This document shows positions 30,501 to 40,309 of a stretch of 64,000 nucleotides of DNA, piece by piece; position 1 is the stretch's first letter, and each line of letters begins with the position of its first letter. Source of the stretch: Candidatus Altimarinota bacterium (GTDB taxonomy: Bacteria > Patescibacteriota > Gracilibacteria > BD1-5 > UBA6164); contig JAQTOS010000004.1 of assembly GCA_028713225.1 (NCBI GenBank), forward strand, positions 62,001 through 126,000, written 5' to 3'. Under the pieces are notes generated by a model. It did no database searches and was not told where the DNA came from. It saw only the letters and a program-made list of their open reading frames with translations. The translations under genes and the position numbers were made by a program.

Positions 30501-31289
30501 TCAGAACATATTTATAAATCTCTAACAGGACATGAATCTGTTCATCTAGAAAATTATCCTTCTAGAGTTCCAGGATTCATATTTGAAAACTTAAATAAAG
30601 AAATGGAATTAACTCAAAAGATAGTTAATCTAGGACTAGCTTTTAGAGCGAATAGAAAACTAAGAGTTAGACAACCATTATCTAGCATAACAATCTGAGA
30701 AAAACTTGATGATTATTACGCAGAAATTATCAAAGAAGAATTAAATGTAAAAGAAGTAATTGTTCTTACTGATTCTTCAAAAATCGCAAGAAAAATAGCT
30801 AAACCAAATGCTAAACTTCTAGGACCAAAATATGGTAAAGATGTTCAAACTATAATTATGCAAGCTAAATCTGGTAATTTCGAAGAACTAGAAAATTGAG
30901 ATATAAAAGTTTGAGAATTTTTAGTACTAGAATGAGAATATGAAGTTGCTTATGAAAAAGCTGATGATAGTTTGGATATAGAAGCTTGATTTGGAATGGC
31001 TATAGCAATGGATTCTGTAGTTACTGAAGAACTTAAACTTGAATGATTTGCTCGTGATATAGTTAGACAAGTTCAAGAAGCTAGAAAAGAAGCTGGATTT
31101 GAAGTTAGTGATAGAATAGAAATTTCTATAACAAGTACTGATTCAGTTTTAGCTCAAGTAATTGCTCGTTTTTCTGAAAATATAGAAACTGAAACTTTAT
31201 CAAAAATAGTTTCAAATATTGAAAAAGCTGATTTAGTTAAGGAAATAGACTTAGAAGAATTAAAATTTGGATTGAAATTGAAGAAATAG
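27564..31289 (+). CDS. ileS: Isoleucyl-tRNA synthetase with an inserted histidine-phosphatase domain
   Basis: Charges tRNA-Ile. In 1241 residues: class I signature [10 protein letters not shown] (about residue 55), CP1 editing region ([15 protein letters not shown]), the HC[11 protein letters not shown] motif, KMSKS in [14 protein letters not shown] (about residue 630), then anticodon-binding and C-terminal regions. Between catalytic core and anticodon domain (about residues 700-890) lies a complete histidine-phosphatase domain: [45 protein letters not shown]; afterwards the IleRS resumes with [10 protein letters not shown]. The family's Trp in HCWRC is CGG here (28791-28793). Last gene of the T-box-led run. 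Confidence 0.95.
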
Positions 31290-31326
31290 TAAAAAGAGCC
31301 TAAAGCTTAATAGCTTTGGCTCTTTT
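31290..31326. terminator. Bidirectional terminator between ileS and a convergent gene
   Basis: A near-perfect stem AAAAGAGCC-TAAAGCT / AGCTTT-GGCTCTTTT. The TAA of the minus-strand gene falls in the loop. Confidence 0.9.
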
Positions 31327-31855
31327 TGATTTCATAGCTTACTTTTCCATATGGTTTAAATAACCCATAGAAAAAATCTTGCAATGATGAATTGATTGAA
31401 TATTCCTTAGAATTAATCCACTCCAATTCTTTATAGGAATCTAAAGTCCTAGGGTACAAATAAACTTCAAATTCTTGTTTCTGCCCAACCCCCATATTGT
31501 ACACAACTTTAAATGATATTTGTTTACGAAATTCCATTTTATGTGTGGATAAGATGAAGTTTGATTCGATTAGCTCTCCCCCACGATTATCATAGGCACT
31601 AACACCACTGTTAATAATAGTGGTGAACATAAAAATAGTTGATATACCCAAAAATGTTATAAAATTTGATGAATCCACCAAACTATTAACAACGGCTATT
31701 ATTACAACTAAAGAAACCAAAAATTTAACTCCTAGAGGAGCAAGCAAGAAATTTTGCAACAGATTATTGTCAATTATCATCATTGATAAGACTGATAAAA
31801 GCAAAATAACTCTCCAAGAATATGGTCTATACGAACCGAATTCATAAACTTTCAT
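31307..31855 (-). CDS. Membrane protein of 182 aa, UGA-free class
   Basis: Two to three hydrophobic helices in residues 14-90 (WRVILLLSVLSMMI, VKFLVSLVVIIAVVNSL, FITFLGISTIFMFTTII) are followed by a soluble, possibly exported domain (SNFILSTHKMEFRKQISFKV, GQKQEFEVYLYPRTLDSYKE). About ten glycines, all GGN. AAAGGG lies ahead of ATG, the promoter is near consensus and the terminator embraces the stop. No family recognised; it stands apart from UGA-rich ileS next to it. Confidence 0.8.
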   Translation of the reverse strand: MKVYEFGSYRPYSWRVILLLSVLSMMIIDNNLLQNFLLAPLGVKFLVSLVVIIAVVNSLVDSSNFITFLGISTIFMFTTIINSGVSAYDNRGGELIESNFILSTHKMEFRKQISFKVVYNMGVGQKQEFEVYLYPRTLDSYKELEWINSKEYSINSSLQDFFYGLFKPYGKVSYEIKKSQSY

Positions 31856-31916
31856 TTTAAACCCTTTCCGAATCTATTTTTATTTTTATCTAGATTTTCA
31901 TCTAAACTTAAAAAGT

Positions 31917-31959
31917 ATTTTATGCGATTTTTAATAAAGTCAAGTTTATTATTGACTTT
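31917..31959 (-). promoter_or_regulatory. Promoter with overlapping inverted repeat
   Basis: Minus strand TTGACT (31938-31943) and TAAAAT (31917-31922), spacing 15. An inverted repeat AAAGTCAA-N8-TTGACTTT (31936-31959) covers the -35 box, so it may be an operator for the 182-residue gene. Confidence 0.5.
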
Positions 31960-32010
31960 ATTTATTTTTTAATTATAAAACTATCTTAATTTTAAAATAC
32001 AAAATAAAAA

Positions 32011-32583
32011 ATGGGTGAATTTACAAGAATTCCTTTGAGGAGGAATATGGAAATAAGAATGAGATCTATAGCTCAACTAGTAGCAAGTGAAGTAAGTTAT
32101 GATGATATATGAATACAAATTATATGAACAAAAGCTGAGATTTCCGAAGCTCTTCATATAATTACTCCTTGAGATGATAGTAATATAAACATAAAAAGAA
32201 AATATACAGATGGAAAATTGGTAATTATTGAAATATATGACCCTATTTGTGAAGAAATAAGAAATAAATTACTTGAAATATGTCCTGATATATTAATAGT
32301 TAATAATGATGAATTAGAATTAGAATTAGAAGAAGAAATTAAAAAAACTAGATGACATATTATTTGAGCTGGATGAATTGCTATGAATATAATACGAGTT
32401 CTAGAAAAACACATTAAAGAAACTACTTTTATATTAGAAGCTTGATATTCTGATGACTTGCCTTTTTTATGAAAAAAAGAGAAAAAAAGAATTGAATCTA
32501 AAAGAGAAATTTTTAAAAATCCAAATTCAAATATATTAAAAAACTCTAGAAAAAAGCAAATATCTAAAAGATTTTTTAGATAA
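32011..32583 (+). CDS. Unknown 190-residue protein
   Basis: Soluble, with an N-terminal region MEIRMRSIAQLVASEVSYDD, a Glu-rich middle (ELELELEEEI), a short helix HIIGAGGIAMNIIRVL and a very basic C-terminal end (many Lys/Arg), possibly nucleic-acid binding. No family recognised. UGA used for Gly. Followed by a strong terminator. Confidence 0.65.
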
Positions 32584-32616
32584 AACTAGTAAATCCTAAA
32601 TCGTCAAGAAAAAACT

Positions 32617-32652
32617 TGAAAAATTACTTAATTTTTCAAGTTTTTTTTGTAT
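32617..32652 (+). terminator. Strong terminator
   Basis: A 15-pair stem AAAACTTGAAAAATT / AATTTTTCAAGTTTT with loop ACTT and T run. Confidence 0.85.
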
Positions 32653-32689
32653 TATAAAGCAAAGAAAAAATATTTATAAAAAATGAGAA

Positions 32690-34159
32690 ATGAATAAAAA
32701 AATAATAATAATTATAGCAATAATTACAACAATAATAATATCGTGAATTCTAGCATTTATATTCAAAGATAATCTTTTTTGACAAAATTCTAAAGATAGA
32801 AATTTATCTGATGATATAAATAATTTAATAAATTCATCTAGCGAAGCAAGTGGATGAGAAGAATCAGCTTGATCTAGCATAGATGTACTTAGAAAAAGAT
32901 ATACTATACAATGAGTAGTCCTTAAATGAGATTATTATCTAAATAATAATCAACCTCTTTTTGCTTTAACAAAATACTTACAAGCATTAAAATCATCTCC
33001 AAATGATGAAAAAGTAAAATTAAAAATAGCTGATACTTATTTTGAATTAAAAAAATGGTCAAAAGCATGGGAATTCTATAAAAATTTAACAAATAATCCA
33101 AAAGCTTCTAGCCAAAAAATAATTTTATCTAGCATTTATAGCTTACAATTAGTAAATTCAGGAACTACTAATGATATTATAAAATCTATAAATTCTATAA
33201 ATATAGATAAAGAACAAAAATTTTACTATATAAATTCTATAAATTGTTCTATTGATTTTCATAAATGTAAACGAGCTTTTGAAGATTATATAGCTAAAAA
33301 TGAAGTAAAAACAAAGGAAATGACTTCAATTAAAAGAGCTCTTGATAACTATAAAAATTTCGCAACTGAAAAAGTTTATTACAAAGATTCTCTACTAGCT
33401 TGATCATTTTATGAAATGAAACTTTATCCAATAAGTATAAAAATATCTAAGGAAATACTTAGTACTATGCCAAATTATAGACCAATTCAATTAATACTTT
33501 GAAAAAGTTATTTTGAACTTGGTGATAATTATAGTGCAAAAAAACAATTAGAAGATTACTATACTCTGAATCCAAATGATGCAAAAGTATCTTATCTTCT
33601 TGGTATAATAAACTTCAACTTGCAAGATTATGCAGGAAGTAATATGTATTATAATAATGCTATTAAAAACTTATATAAACCAAAAATAGATTTAGAAAGA
33701 AGACTTGCTTATAACTATTTTCTTCTTAAAGAAGATAAAAAAATGCTTAGCATATTCTATTCTCTACTAAAAGAAAAAGATGTAGAAATGACTGATTATT
33801 CTCTTGGAATTTATAATGCAATAATGCTTTGAGAAAATACACTTGCTCAAATTTGGATAAAAAAAGCTATGGAAAAATATCCAAAAGAAGAAATTTTCTA
33901 CTGATATAGTTGATGGATTTATAGAGAAGCTTGAGATTTGGTGAATGCTAGAATTGAATTAGAAAAATGATTAAAAATAAATTCTAGAAATCCTATGATA
34001 ACTCTAAATATGGCTTATCTATTAGAAAGAGAATGAAAATATCCTATGGCTCTTATTTATGCAAAGAAAACAATCTTAGCTAATGAAGGTTGAGAATTTG
34101 GAACTCTAGCCCAAAAAGAAACTGAAAATCTGAATAAATTAATAAGTGCAAATAAATAA
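32690..34159 (+). CDS. Membrane-anchored TPR-repeat protein
   Basis: The 489 residues start with one signal-anchor helix (residues 3-24), so the bulk is probably outside the cytoplasm. Several TPR-like helix pairs follow (KVKLKIADTYFELKKWSKAW, LILGKSYFELGDNYSAKKQL, KVSYLLGIINFNLQDYAGSN, TLNMAYLLEREGKYPMALIY). TPRs bind partner proteins; the partner is unknown. Ser/Gly-rich linker after the anchor (SSSEASGGEESAGSS) uses UGA for Gly. A CGA codon lies in 'HKCKRAFEDY'. Confidence 0.75.
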
Positions 34160-34220
34160 AAAATTTGGAAATAACAAATATTTAATTAAAATAAATAACT
34201 TATAATTTAATTATAAAAAA

Positions 34221-34853
34221 ATGAGCACAAAATGAGAGGATTTACATCATGCAGAAATAAATAATAATGCTTCTTATATAAAGGAACAAACCTTAGTAAG
34301 TGAGAATGATAGACTTGTTAAAAAAATAACAAGTAGGTTATGAATTTCAAAACAAGTTACATATGAATTAGTCTTGAATAAAACAATAATTTCAAAATCA
34401 GATTTGAAAAAAGAATTATTAGAACTCAATCTTCATGCTAAAGATAAAGAAAAAATAAATTCTCTTATAGCAAATAAATCTGAATTAAAAGAAATTTTTG
34501 AAGAATTAAATAGTTTAAAATTTCTAGAAAAAGAAAACCAACAACAAGATACTAAAATGAGAATTGCTGATTTAAGAGATTGAATACAGCTTGAAAAATC
34601 AGATAAATATGAAATAGCCTCTAATTCTTATGCTGTTGCCGATAAATTATTTTCTCCTGAACTTTTAAATAAAATAGAAAATCCAGAACATATATGACAT
34701 CATCTAGCTTGAGCTGCTATATGAAGTATAGACTTAACTTATACAGCACGATTATTATGAAAAGACTTAATAATGTGAATAGTAAAAACTCCTGTAGATA
34801 TATATAAAATTGCTAGATGAAAAGCAGAAATAGATTCTTTTAAAAATGTATAA
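34221..34853 (+). CDS. Unknown 210-residue protein
   Basis: Mostly helical and charged (SKSDLKKELLELNLHAKDKE, SELKEIFEELNSLKFLEKEN), with a less polar C-terminal third containing HIGHHLAGAAIGSIDLTYTA and IMGIVKTPVDIY that could touch a membrane. No family recognised. UGA codons supply several glycines there. Confidence 0.6.
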
Positions 34854-34928
34854 TAAAATTTTTGACTTCATATAATATATATGATTTAATAGCATTAGAA
34901 AAATAAATTTTAATGCTATTTTTAAATT

Positions 34929-35264
34929 ATGAACTTGAAAACAAAAATAAAAAATAAAGCTGAACTTTGGGCTTATAAATATTCACACTTTTTTGATACT
35001 AAACTTGATAATTCTACTATAACAGTTTGAATAATAGGTCTTTTTATATTCTCTGTTTGAATATCTTTTGGTCAATGAAATGGACTTAATTCAAATCCAA
35101 ATTTAAAAGCAAATTTATTTGAAACTATGAAACAAAAGGAAGAGAAAATAACACTTAGCTCTCAGATAATAGCAAATAAAGAATGAACACTAGTTATTTG
35201 ATGAAAAACTTACAGAGTCAATCTAGAAGAAGTTTGAAAAGAAACTAACTATTGCCGATACTAA
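34929..35264 (+). CDS. Unknown single-pass membrane protein (111 aa)
   Basis: One helix (about residues 33-53, ITVGIIGLFIFSVGISFG) with short cytoplasmic start and a ~55-residue outer tail (KITLSSQIIANKEGTLVIGG, then KTYRVNLEE). Ends N-Y-C-CGA-Y. UGA is used for Gly. A terminator follows directly. Confidence 0.65.
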
Positions 35265-35292
35265 AAAAATGCCAGAAATTCTGGCATTTTTT
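35265..35292. terminator. Bidirectional terminator
   Basis: The stem AAATGCCAGA / TCTGGCATTT with A/T runs lies between convergent stops. Confidence 0.85.
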
Positions 35293-36383
35293 TAGTTATT
35301 TACTATCTTGTTTATTTCCCTATCAAAAACTTGCAAAGAAAAATCACGTGCTCTAGCCTCACAATTTCATCTCATTTCCAAAGCTTTATCTGCGTTTAGA
35401 ATTCTAACAGCACTAACTATATCTTCTACTTTTGCCTCAGCATCTATTAAAATACCTGTTTTACCATCAATTATTGATTCTTTAAGTCAACCATCGTTTA
35501 CTCAAATCACAGGTTTCCCTGCCGCCATACTTTCAACTGGACTCATCCCAAAATCTTCATCAATTGGTATATAGATTGTAGCTATTGCATTCCCTACATA
35601 ATCAGTAAATCCAACATTTCCAGGTAATGTTTTAAATTCAATATTTTCTCGTCACTTTGCTAAATCAAAAATCTTTTGTCTTTGAGGATCATTTTCTCCA
35701 TAAATAACAACAAGTTTTTTCTCAGGCATAAGCTTAAATGCTTCAACTATCTTGTCTACTCTCTTAGCATCACTAAGACGAGCAAAACTTAAATAATAAT
35801 CATTTTGTCCTAGAAATTTAAATTTTTCTAAATCAACTGGTGGATAAAGAACTGTTGACTCAATTCATAAGAATTTTTTTATTCTCTTTTGAGTATTTAT
35901 TGAATTTGTCAGAACCAAATCCATACTTTTAACATCTCTTTCATACATTATTTTGAAAACAAAACAAAATATTTTAAAAGCTGGTTTTAGTAAAAGTGGA
36001 ACTTTTTTCAAATATAATTCATGTAAATCATAAATATATCTTGGCGGAGTATGACAATAATAGATTTTTTTAGCATCACTTCTACAATTTCTTTGAGCTG
36101 AAATACAATCTCAAGAAAAAATTATATTATCATATTCTTTCAAAAAACTAGTATTAAACAAAAATGCCCATTTCAGTTTCAAATGTCTAAATCATTTTTT
36201 GAAAATTTCACTTGATACAGAAATCATTTTTCATTCAAATCATTCTTTTCTCAAATCAAAACTCCCACTTGAAAAAAAACCTGAAGCAATATCAGCTTTA
36301 AGCGCTTTTCACATCATCATTATAAGTCTTTCTCATCCTCCTTTATAAAGGAAAGTATCATGCAGTATTATTGTTTTTTTCAT
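35292..36383 (-). CDS. Glycosyltransferase family 4
   Basis: The 363 residues fit a GT-B retaining transferase: ILHDTFLYKGGGERLIMMMG at the N-terminus, CHTPPRYIYDLHELY, TVLYPPVDLEKF, ARLSDAKRVDKIVEAF and the donor-site block FGMSPVESMAAGKPVIGVN. It resembles mannosyltransferases that extend surface polysaccharide; the sugar is not deducible. Two of the Gly in GGGER and others are UGA; a CGA codon occurs in 'AKG-CGA-ENIEF'. Confidence 0.88.
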
Positions 36384-36388
36384 ATGTT

Positions 36389-36751
36389 TTATCATTTAAT
36401 ATCTAAAATATGTGTACTTGTAATACTTGTTTTTTCTAAAGTATTTGCTTCAGTATTTTCTAATTCTTTTATTTCTCTTCTAATAACTGAATTTATACGA
36501 GAAATAATATAATCTAGATACGCATAAACTTCATATTCTGCTCTGTTTGTAACAATTGATATTTCAGAAATTGAAAGTCATTCTAAATATTTCAATTGAG
36601 TTATAATCTGAATTTCATGGTTTTCTATTTCTAAAACTTTTTCAATACGTTTTTCTATTTCTAATCTAGTCAATTTTTCTCATGAAATAGATGTTTTTAA
36701 ATTATTAAAACTAGTTTCTAGTTTTTTCTCAAATTGTTCTTTTGTAGACAT
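36389..36751 (-). CDS. Unknown 120-residue protein, possible HTH
   Basis: Helical throughout (SGEKLTRLEIEKRIEKVLEI, QIITQLKYLEGLSISEISIV). The segment LKYLEGLSISEISIVTNRAE is similar in pattern to the sigma-70 region 4 type helix-turn-helix, but the match is weak. Located between the PrsW-like gene and the glycosyltransferase on the same strand, five bases from the latter. Confidence 0.55.
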
Positions 36752-36762
36752 AATTGTAAAAA

Positions 36763-37764
36763 TTAATTATTTTCATTCAATTCTTTATAAAAAACTCAAG
36801 TTATGTATAAATAAGCTCAGATTAAATACAAAAATATAAAAAATGTAAATCAAAAAGTTAAAGCTATATCAAATATCATATGTAGTATTATAGCAACTAA
36901 AAGTCCTGAGAAAAATACTTTTATATAGGGAAATCTGATATCCAAATTTCTATATTTTATCAAAGCTTGAGAAAAATAATATGCTACGATAAAACTACAT
37001 AAAACATGTAAAATAACTGAGAAAATTGAACGGAAAAAATAAGTAGTTACTAGCTGACCATTAAGTCATACATTATCAAAAATGTTTTTAAAATACAATA
37101 TATTTTCAGCCAAAGAAAATCATAAAGCTACAAATACTGCATATAAAACTCAAGTTCTAACTGTTTTTATATACAAAAAACTACTAGAAAAAAATCACAA
37201 ATATTTACTAAGTTCTTCTATTATTCAAACCAAAATATAGTAAAAAATAATTAATTTTAGAGAAGAAAACGCTATATCTCAAAAATTTACTCACAAATCG
37301 CGGGTATTAGAAAAAAATGGAATTTGAGAAAATACTAAATTTAAAACATATATCACAGCTGATGATAAAGCTAAAAAAGAAGCTATATAAAACAAATTTT
37401 TGAGATATAAAATAAACAAATTTTTAAAAGAAATCTGTTTATAAAATGATACTAGTCCAGCAAATAGTGACAAAACAAGTAAAAATGAAAAAAATGAAAA
37501 AATTGAAGCAAAAAAGAAAAAACTAGATGAAAAAGTAGATATATTATGAAGTGCTGAAAATACATTTAGAAAAGGAAGAGATAGAGAATTTATAAGATCT
37601 GAAAAGTATAAAATAGGAACTACTGATATTATTCCAGCTCAAAGTCAAAATACAAATCTAGTTCTAGATAATGCTGAATTATCAAAATATGAAAAAACAT
37701 AAGCCCATAAAAGTATGGGCAAAAATGATATTACAATGATAAGAAATGTATAGATAATATCCAT
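36763..37764 (-). CDS. PrsW-family intramembrane protease
   Basis: The 333 residues contain about eight membrane helices. The family motifs are present: GIIEELSKYLGF (Glu-Glu, about residue 195), GFSLAENILYF, HVLCSFIVAYYF and HMIFDIALTF. PrsW-type enzymes cut membrane regulators such as anti-sigma factors; the substrate here is unknown. Many helix glycines are UGA. It runs with the neighbouring 66-residue protein and the 120-residue protein. Confidence 0.85.
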
Positions 37765-37767
37765 AAA

Positions 37768-37968
37768 TTATTTTTTATATATTACATATTTTCAGAATTT
37801 AACAAATTCCTCCCCAGAATTATTTTTTCATTTTCCAAATTGCATAGTAACAAGAAACATATTTACTCATACAAAAATAAAGAAAAATCCTATTAAATAA
37901 GCTAAGAATTGAGGATAAATTATTACCATCAGACCAAATGCCATTAAAAAAATTGATAGAAATTTCAT
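37768..37968 (-). CDS. Small membrane protein (66 aa)
   Basis: Two close helices (FLSIFLMAFGLMVIIYPQFL, LIGFFFIFVGVNMFLVTM) with a basic tail. Three bases before the PrsW-like gene and 17 bases after murA, same strand. Too short for the standard-code track because of UGA codons. No family recognised. Confidence 0.65.
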
Positions 37969-37985
37969 ATAAAAATAGTTAAAAA

Positions 37986-39257
37986 TTATTGTTGTTCTTT
38001 GATAAATTCTAAATCAGCACCAAGTGTTTTTAATTTAGGAACAAAATTTTCGTATCATCTCTCTATATATTCCACATTTGTTATAAAAGTTTCACCTTCC
38101 GCGATAAGTCCTGCAATAATCATAGCAGCTCCAGCTCTCAAATCCCAACTAGTAACTGTTGTATTTCTAGCTTTAAGTTCTGTTTTACCAAAAATCAAAG
38201 CTTGATGTGGATTAAGTATTGCTGTATGCCCTCAAAGTTTATCAAGTTCTACAAGAAAATTAAGTCTTCATTCGAATAAAACTTCATGTATTTTTGAAAT
38301 TCATTCAGCTTGACTAAGTAATATTGCAAATGGTGATTGTAAATCAGTTGGAAAACCTGGAAAAATATTTGTTTGAAGTTCTATAGCTTTTATTTTATCA
38401 GCTCTATAAACTCTAGCAACATCATTTCATAAATCCTCTATTTTTATTCAAGCTTCTCTTAATTTTTCTATGAAACTATAAAGGTCTTCTATTCTAGCAT
38501 CCTCAATATCAATATAATCTTTTGCTGCAAGTGCTCAAATAACCATAAAAGTACCTGATTCTATATAATCTGCAATTACATCAAATTCAACTATATTTTC
38601 TAATTTTTCTACTCAATTAATATGAATATGATGAGTATGATTTATTACTATATCAGCTCCAGCTGCATTTAAAAAATCTACTAAATTCAGTACATGTGGT
38701 TCAAGTGCTGACATTTTTATAGTAGTATGACCTGTTCTAAAAATATTTGCAACAATCAGATTTTCTGTTGCTGTTACTCAAAATCAAGCATTTATGATTT
38801 TATCTCCAGCATCTAAAGTTCCTGAAATATCTATATGATTATCTACAAAAGAAACATTGTATCCAAGAGCATGCAAACCATCAAGATGAGAATCTATTGG
38901 TCTTTTACCTATAATACATCATCCTGGAAATGGAATAGAAATCTTTTTAAATCTATAAAGAAGAGGTCCAAGTAATAGAATTGAAGCTCTTATTTTTTTG
39001 ATTTTTGAATAGTCAAAAAGTTTTGGTTCTAGATTAGAATTGTCCAAAAAGAGAGTATTTCACTCAAATTTGTAATCTACTCAAATATCTCTTAATATAT
39101 CTAAAAGAGTTAGAACATCTCCAATTTTAGGTACATTATGAAGAGTAACTTTCCCATTAATGAGCAAAGAAGCTGCAATAAGAGGTAATGCAGCATTCTT
39201 AGATCAGCTTATTTTTACTTTTCCTGATAACAGGTTTCATCATTTTACTTTTATCAT
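37986..39257 (-). CDS. murA: UDP-N-acetylglucosamine 1-carboxyvinyltransferase
   Basis: First committed step of peptidoglycan synthesis. The 423 residues have [19 protein letters not shown] at the N-terminus, [20 protein letters not shown] with the catalytic Cys (fosfomycin target position), [18 protein letters not shown], and the C-terminal [19 protein letters not shown]. All family blocks are present and many glycines are UGA. It is two bases from the preceding gene, so it is in an operon. Confidence 0.95.
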
Positions 39258-39259
39258 TT

Positions 39260-39727
39260 TTATCCCAAATTAACAAATTCTGATTTTTCTCCATCTAGAT
39301 CTCATTTAACTCTATAAGTGTTAACTTCTTCTATATGTTGTCCAAGTGAATTTAAAAATATATCTTTTGTTTCTCCATAAGGAATAACTAATTTCGCTTC
39401 TAAATTTTCAAATAATTTAACTGCATCTTTTGTACCAATAATGATAAGAATATCTATATCTCCAAAAAAAGATAAAATATCTTCTCTAAGTTCTAACTTA
39501 TCAGTAGTAACAATAAAAAGATGTTTAGAATCAATAGTAAAACTATAAAAAAGTGTAGAATCAAATTCTTTTACTTCAGCAAGTATTCCAGATTTTTCAT
39601 ATTCACCAGGAAAATCAATAACAAATGTATCAATTGCAACTGAATATTTTTCAGTATTAAAAGTAATTTCTTTTTTATTTGAATCTTTAACTATTATAGA
39701 ACTTCAATTTTTTGATATATCTAACAT
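39260..39727 (-). CDS. Short metallo-beta-lactamase-fold-like protein
   Basis: The 155 residues have the pattern of CPR proteins annotated as MBL-fold hydrolases: FVIDFPGEYEKSGILAEVKE, DIDILIIIGTKDAVKLFENL and AKLVIPYGE. The HXHXDH zinc motif is absent, so it is likely inactive or only distantly related. Immediately upstream of murA on the same strand. Confidence 0.5.
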
Positions 39728-39745
39728 AAACTTGATTATATTTTA

Positions 39746-40198
39746 TTAAATAAAGTATATTTTATTTTTAGAAATAATTGATAATAAATCAAATTTTATT
39801 TCTACATCTTTTATTTCATTTAATGAAACCCATTTGTATCATACAAATCTTTCTTCTTTTTGTACAACTGGATTTTCATTTCAATTATATCTTATAAGAA
39901 AAAGATAAACATCTTTATCAATAAGCGGAGAATCTTCTAAATGGGCAGCTGTAAAAGTATAATTTAATTTAGTTATAAATTTAATTACTTCTAAGTCCTT
40001 TTCTTGAAGTCCAGCTTCTTCAGATATTTCTCTCACTGCAGCAACTCTTGCTATTTCTCATTCCTCAATATGTCCTTTAGGAATAACAAGTTCTACATTC
40101 CCTTTAGAATTTAGCCATTCAAGTAGAAGTACTTCCATATTTCCTTCTTTCTTACGATAAACTATACCTCCGGAACTTTTTTCATATATTCTAGCCAT
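39746..40198 (-). CDS. Nudix hydrolase
   Basis: The 150 residues hold an intact Nudix box, PKGHIEEGEIARVAA then VREISEEAGL (about residues 38-62), in the diadenosine-polyphosphate (Ap4A/MutT-like) style with N-terminal KSSGGIVYRKKEGNMEVLLL. The likely role is hydrolysis of a nucleoside diphosphate derivative; substrate unknown. Only a few UGA codons. Confidence 0.85.
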
Positions 40199-40256
40199 AA
40201 TTTATTTTATTTATATACAATTTCTTTATTAATTGGCGAGATAATACTGAAAAAAA

Positions 40257-40297
40257 CAAAAAAGACAAAATTTATTTCAATTTTGTCTTTTTGTTTA
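40257..40297 (-). terminator. Terminator of the second TraG-like gene
   Basis: The stem AAAAGACAAAATT / AATTTTGTCTTTT with T run on the minus strand, 12 bases after the stop. Confidence 0.8.
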
Positions 40298-40309
40298 AAT
40301 ATCTTTAAT

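Noticed and set aside
27564-31289. Many short standard-code ORFs that look like a decayed ileS pseudogene
   Set aside because: All fragments are in one frame and join at UGA codons placed at Gly positions; the gene is intact under code 25.
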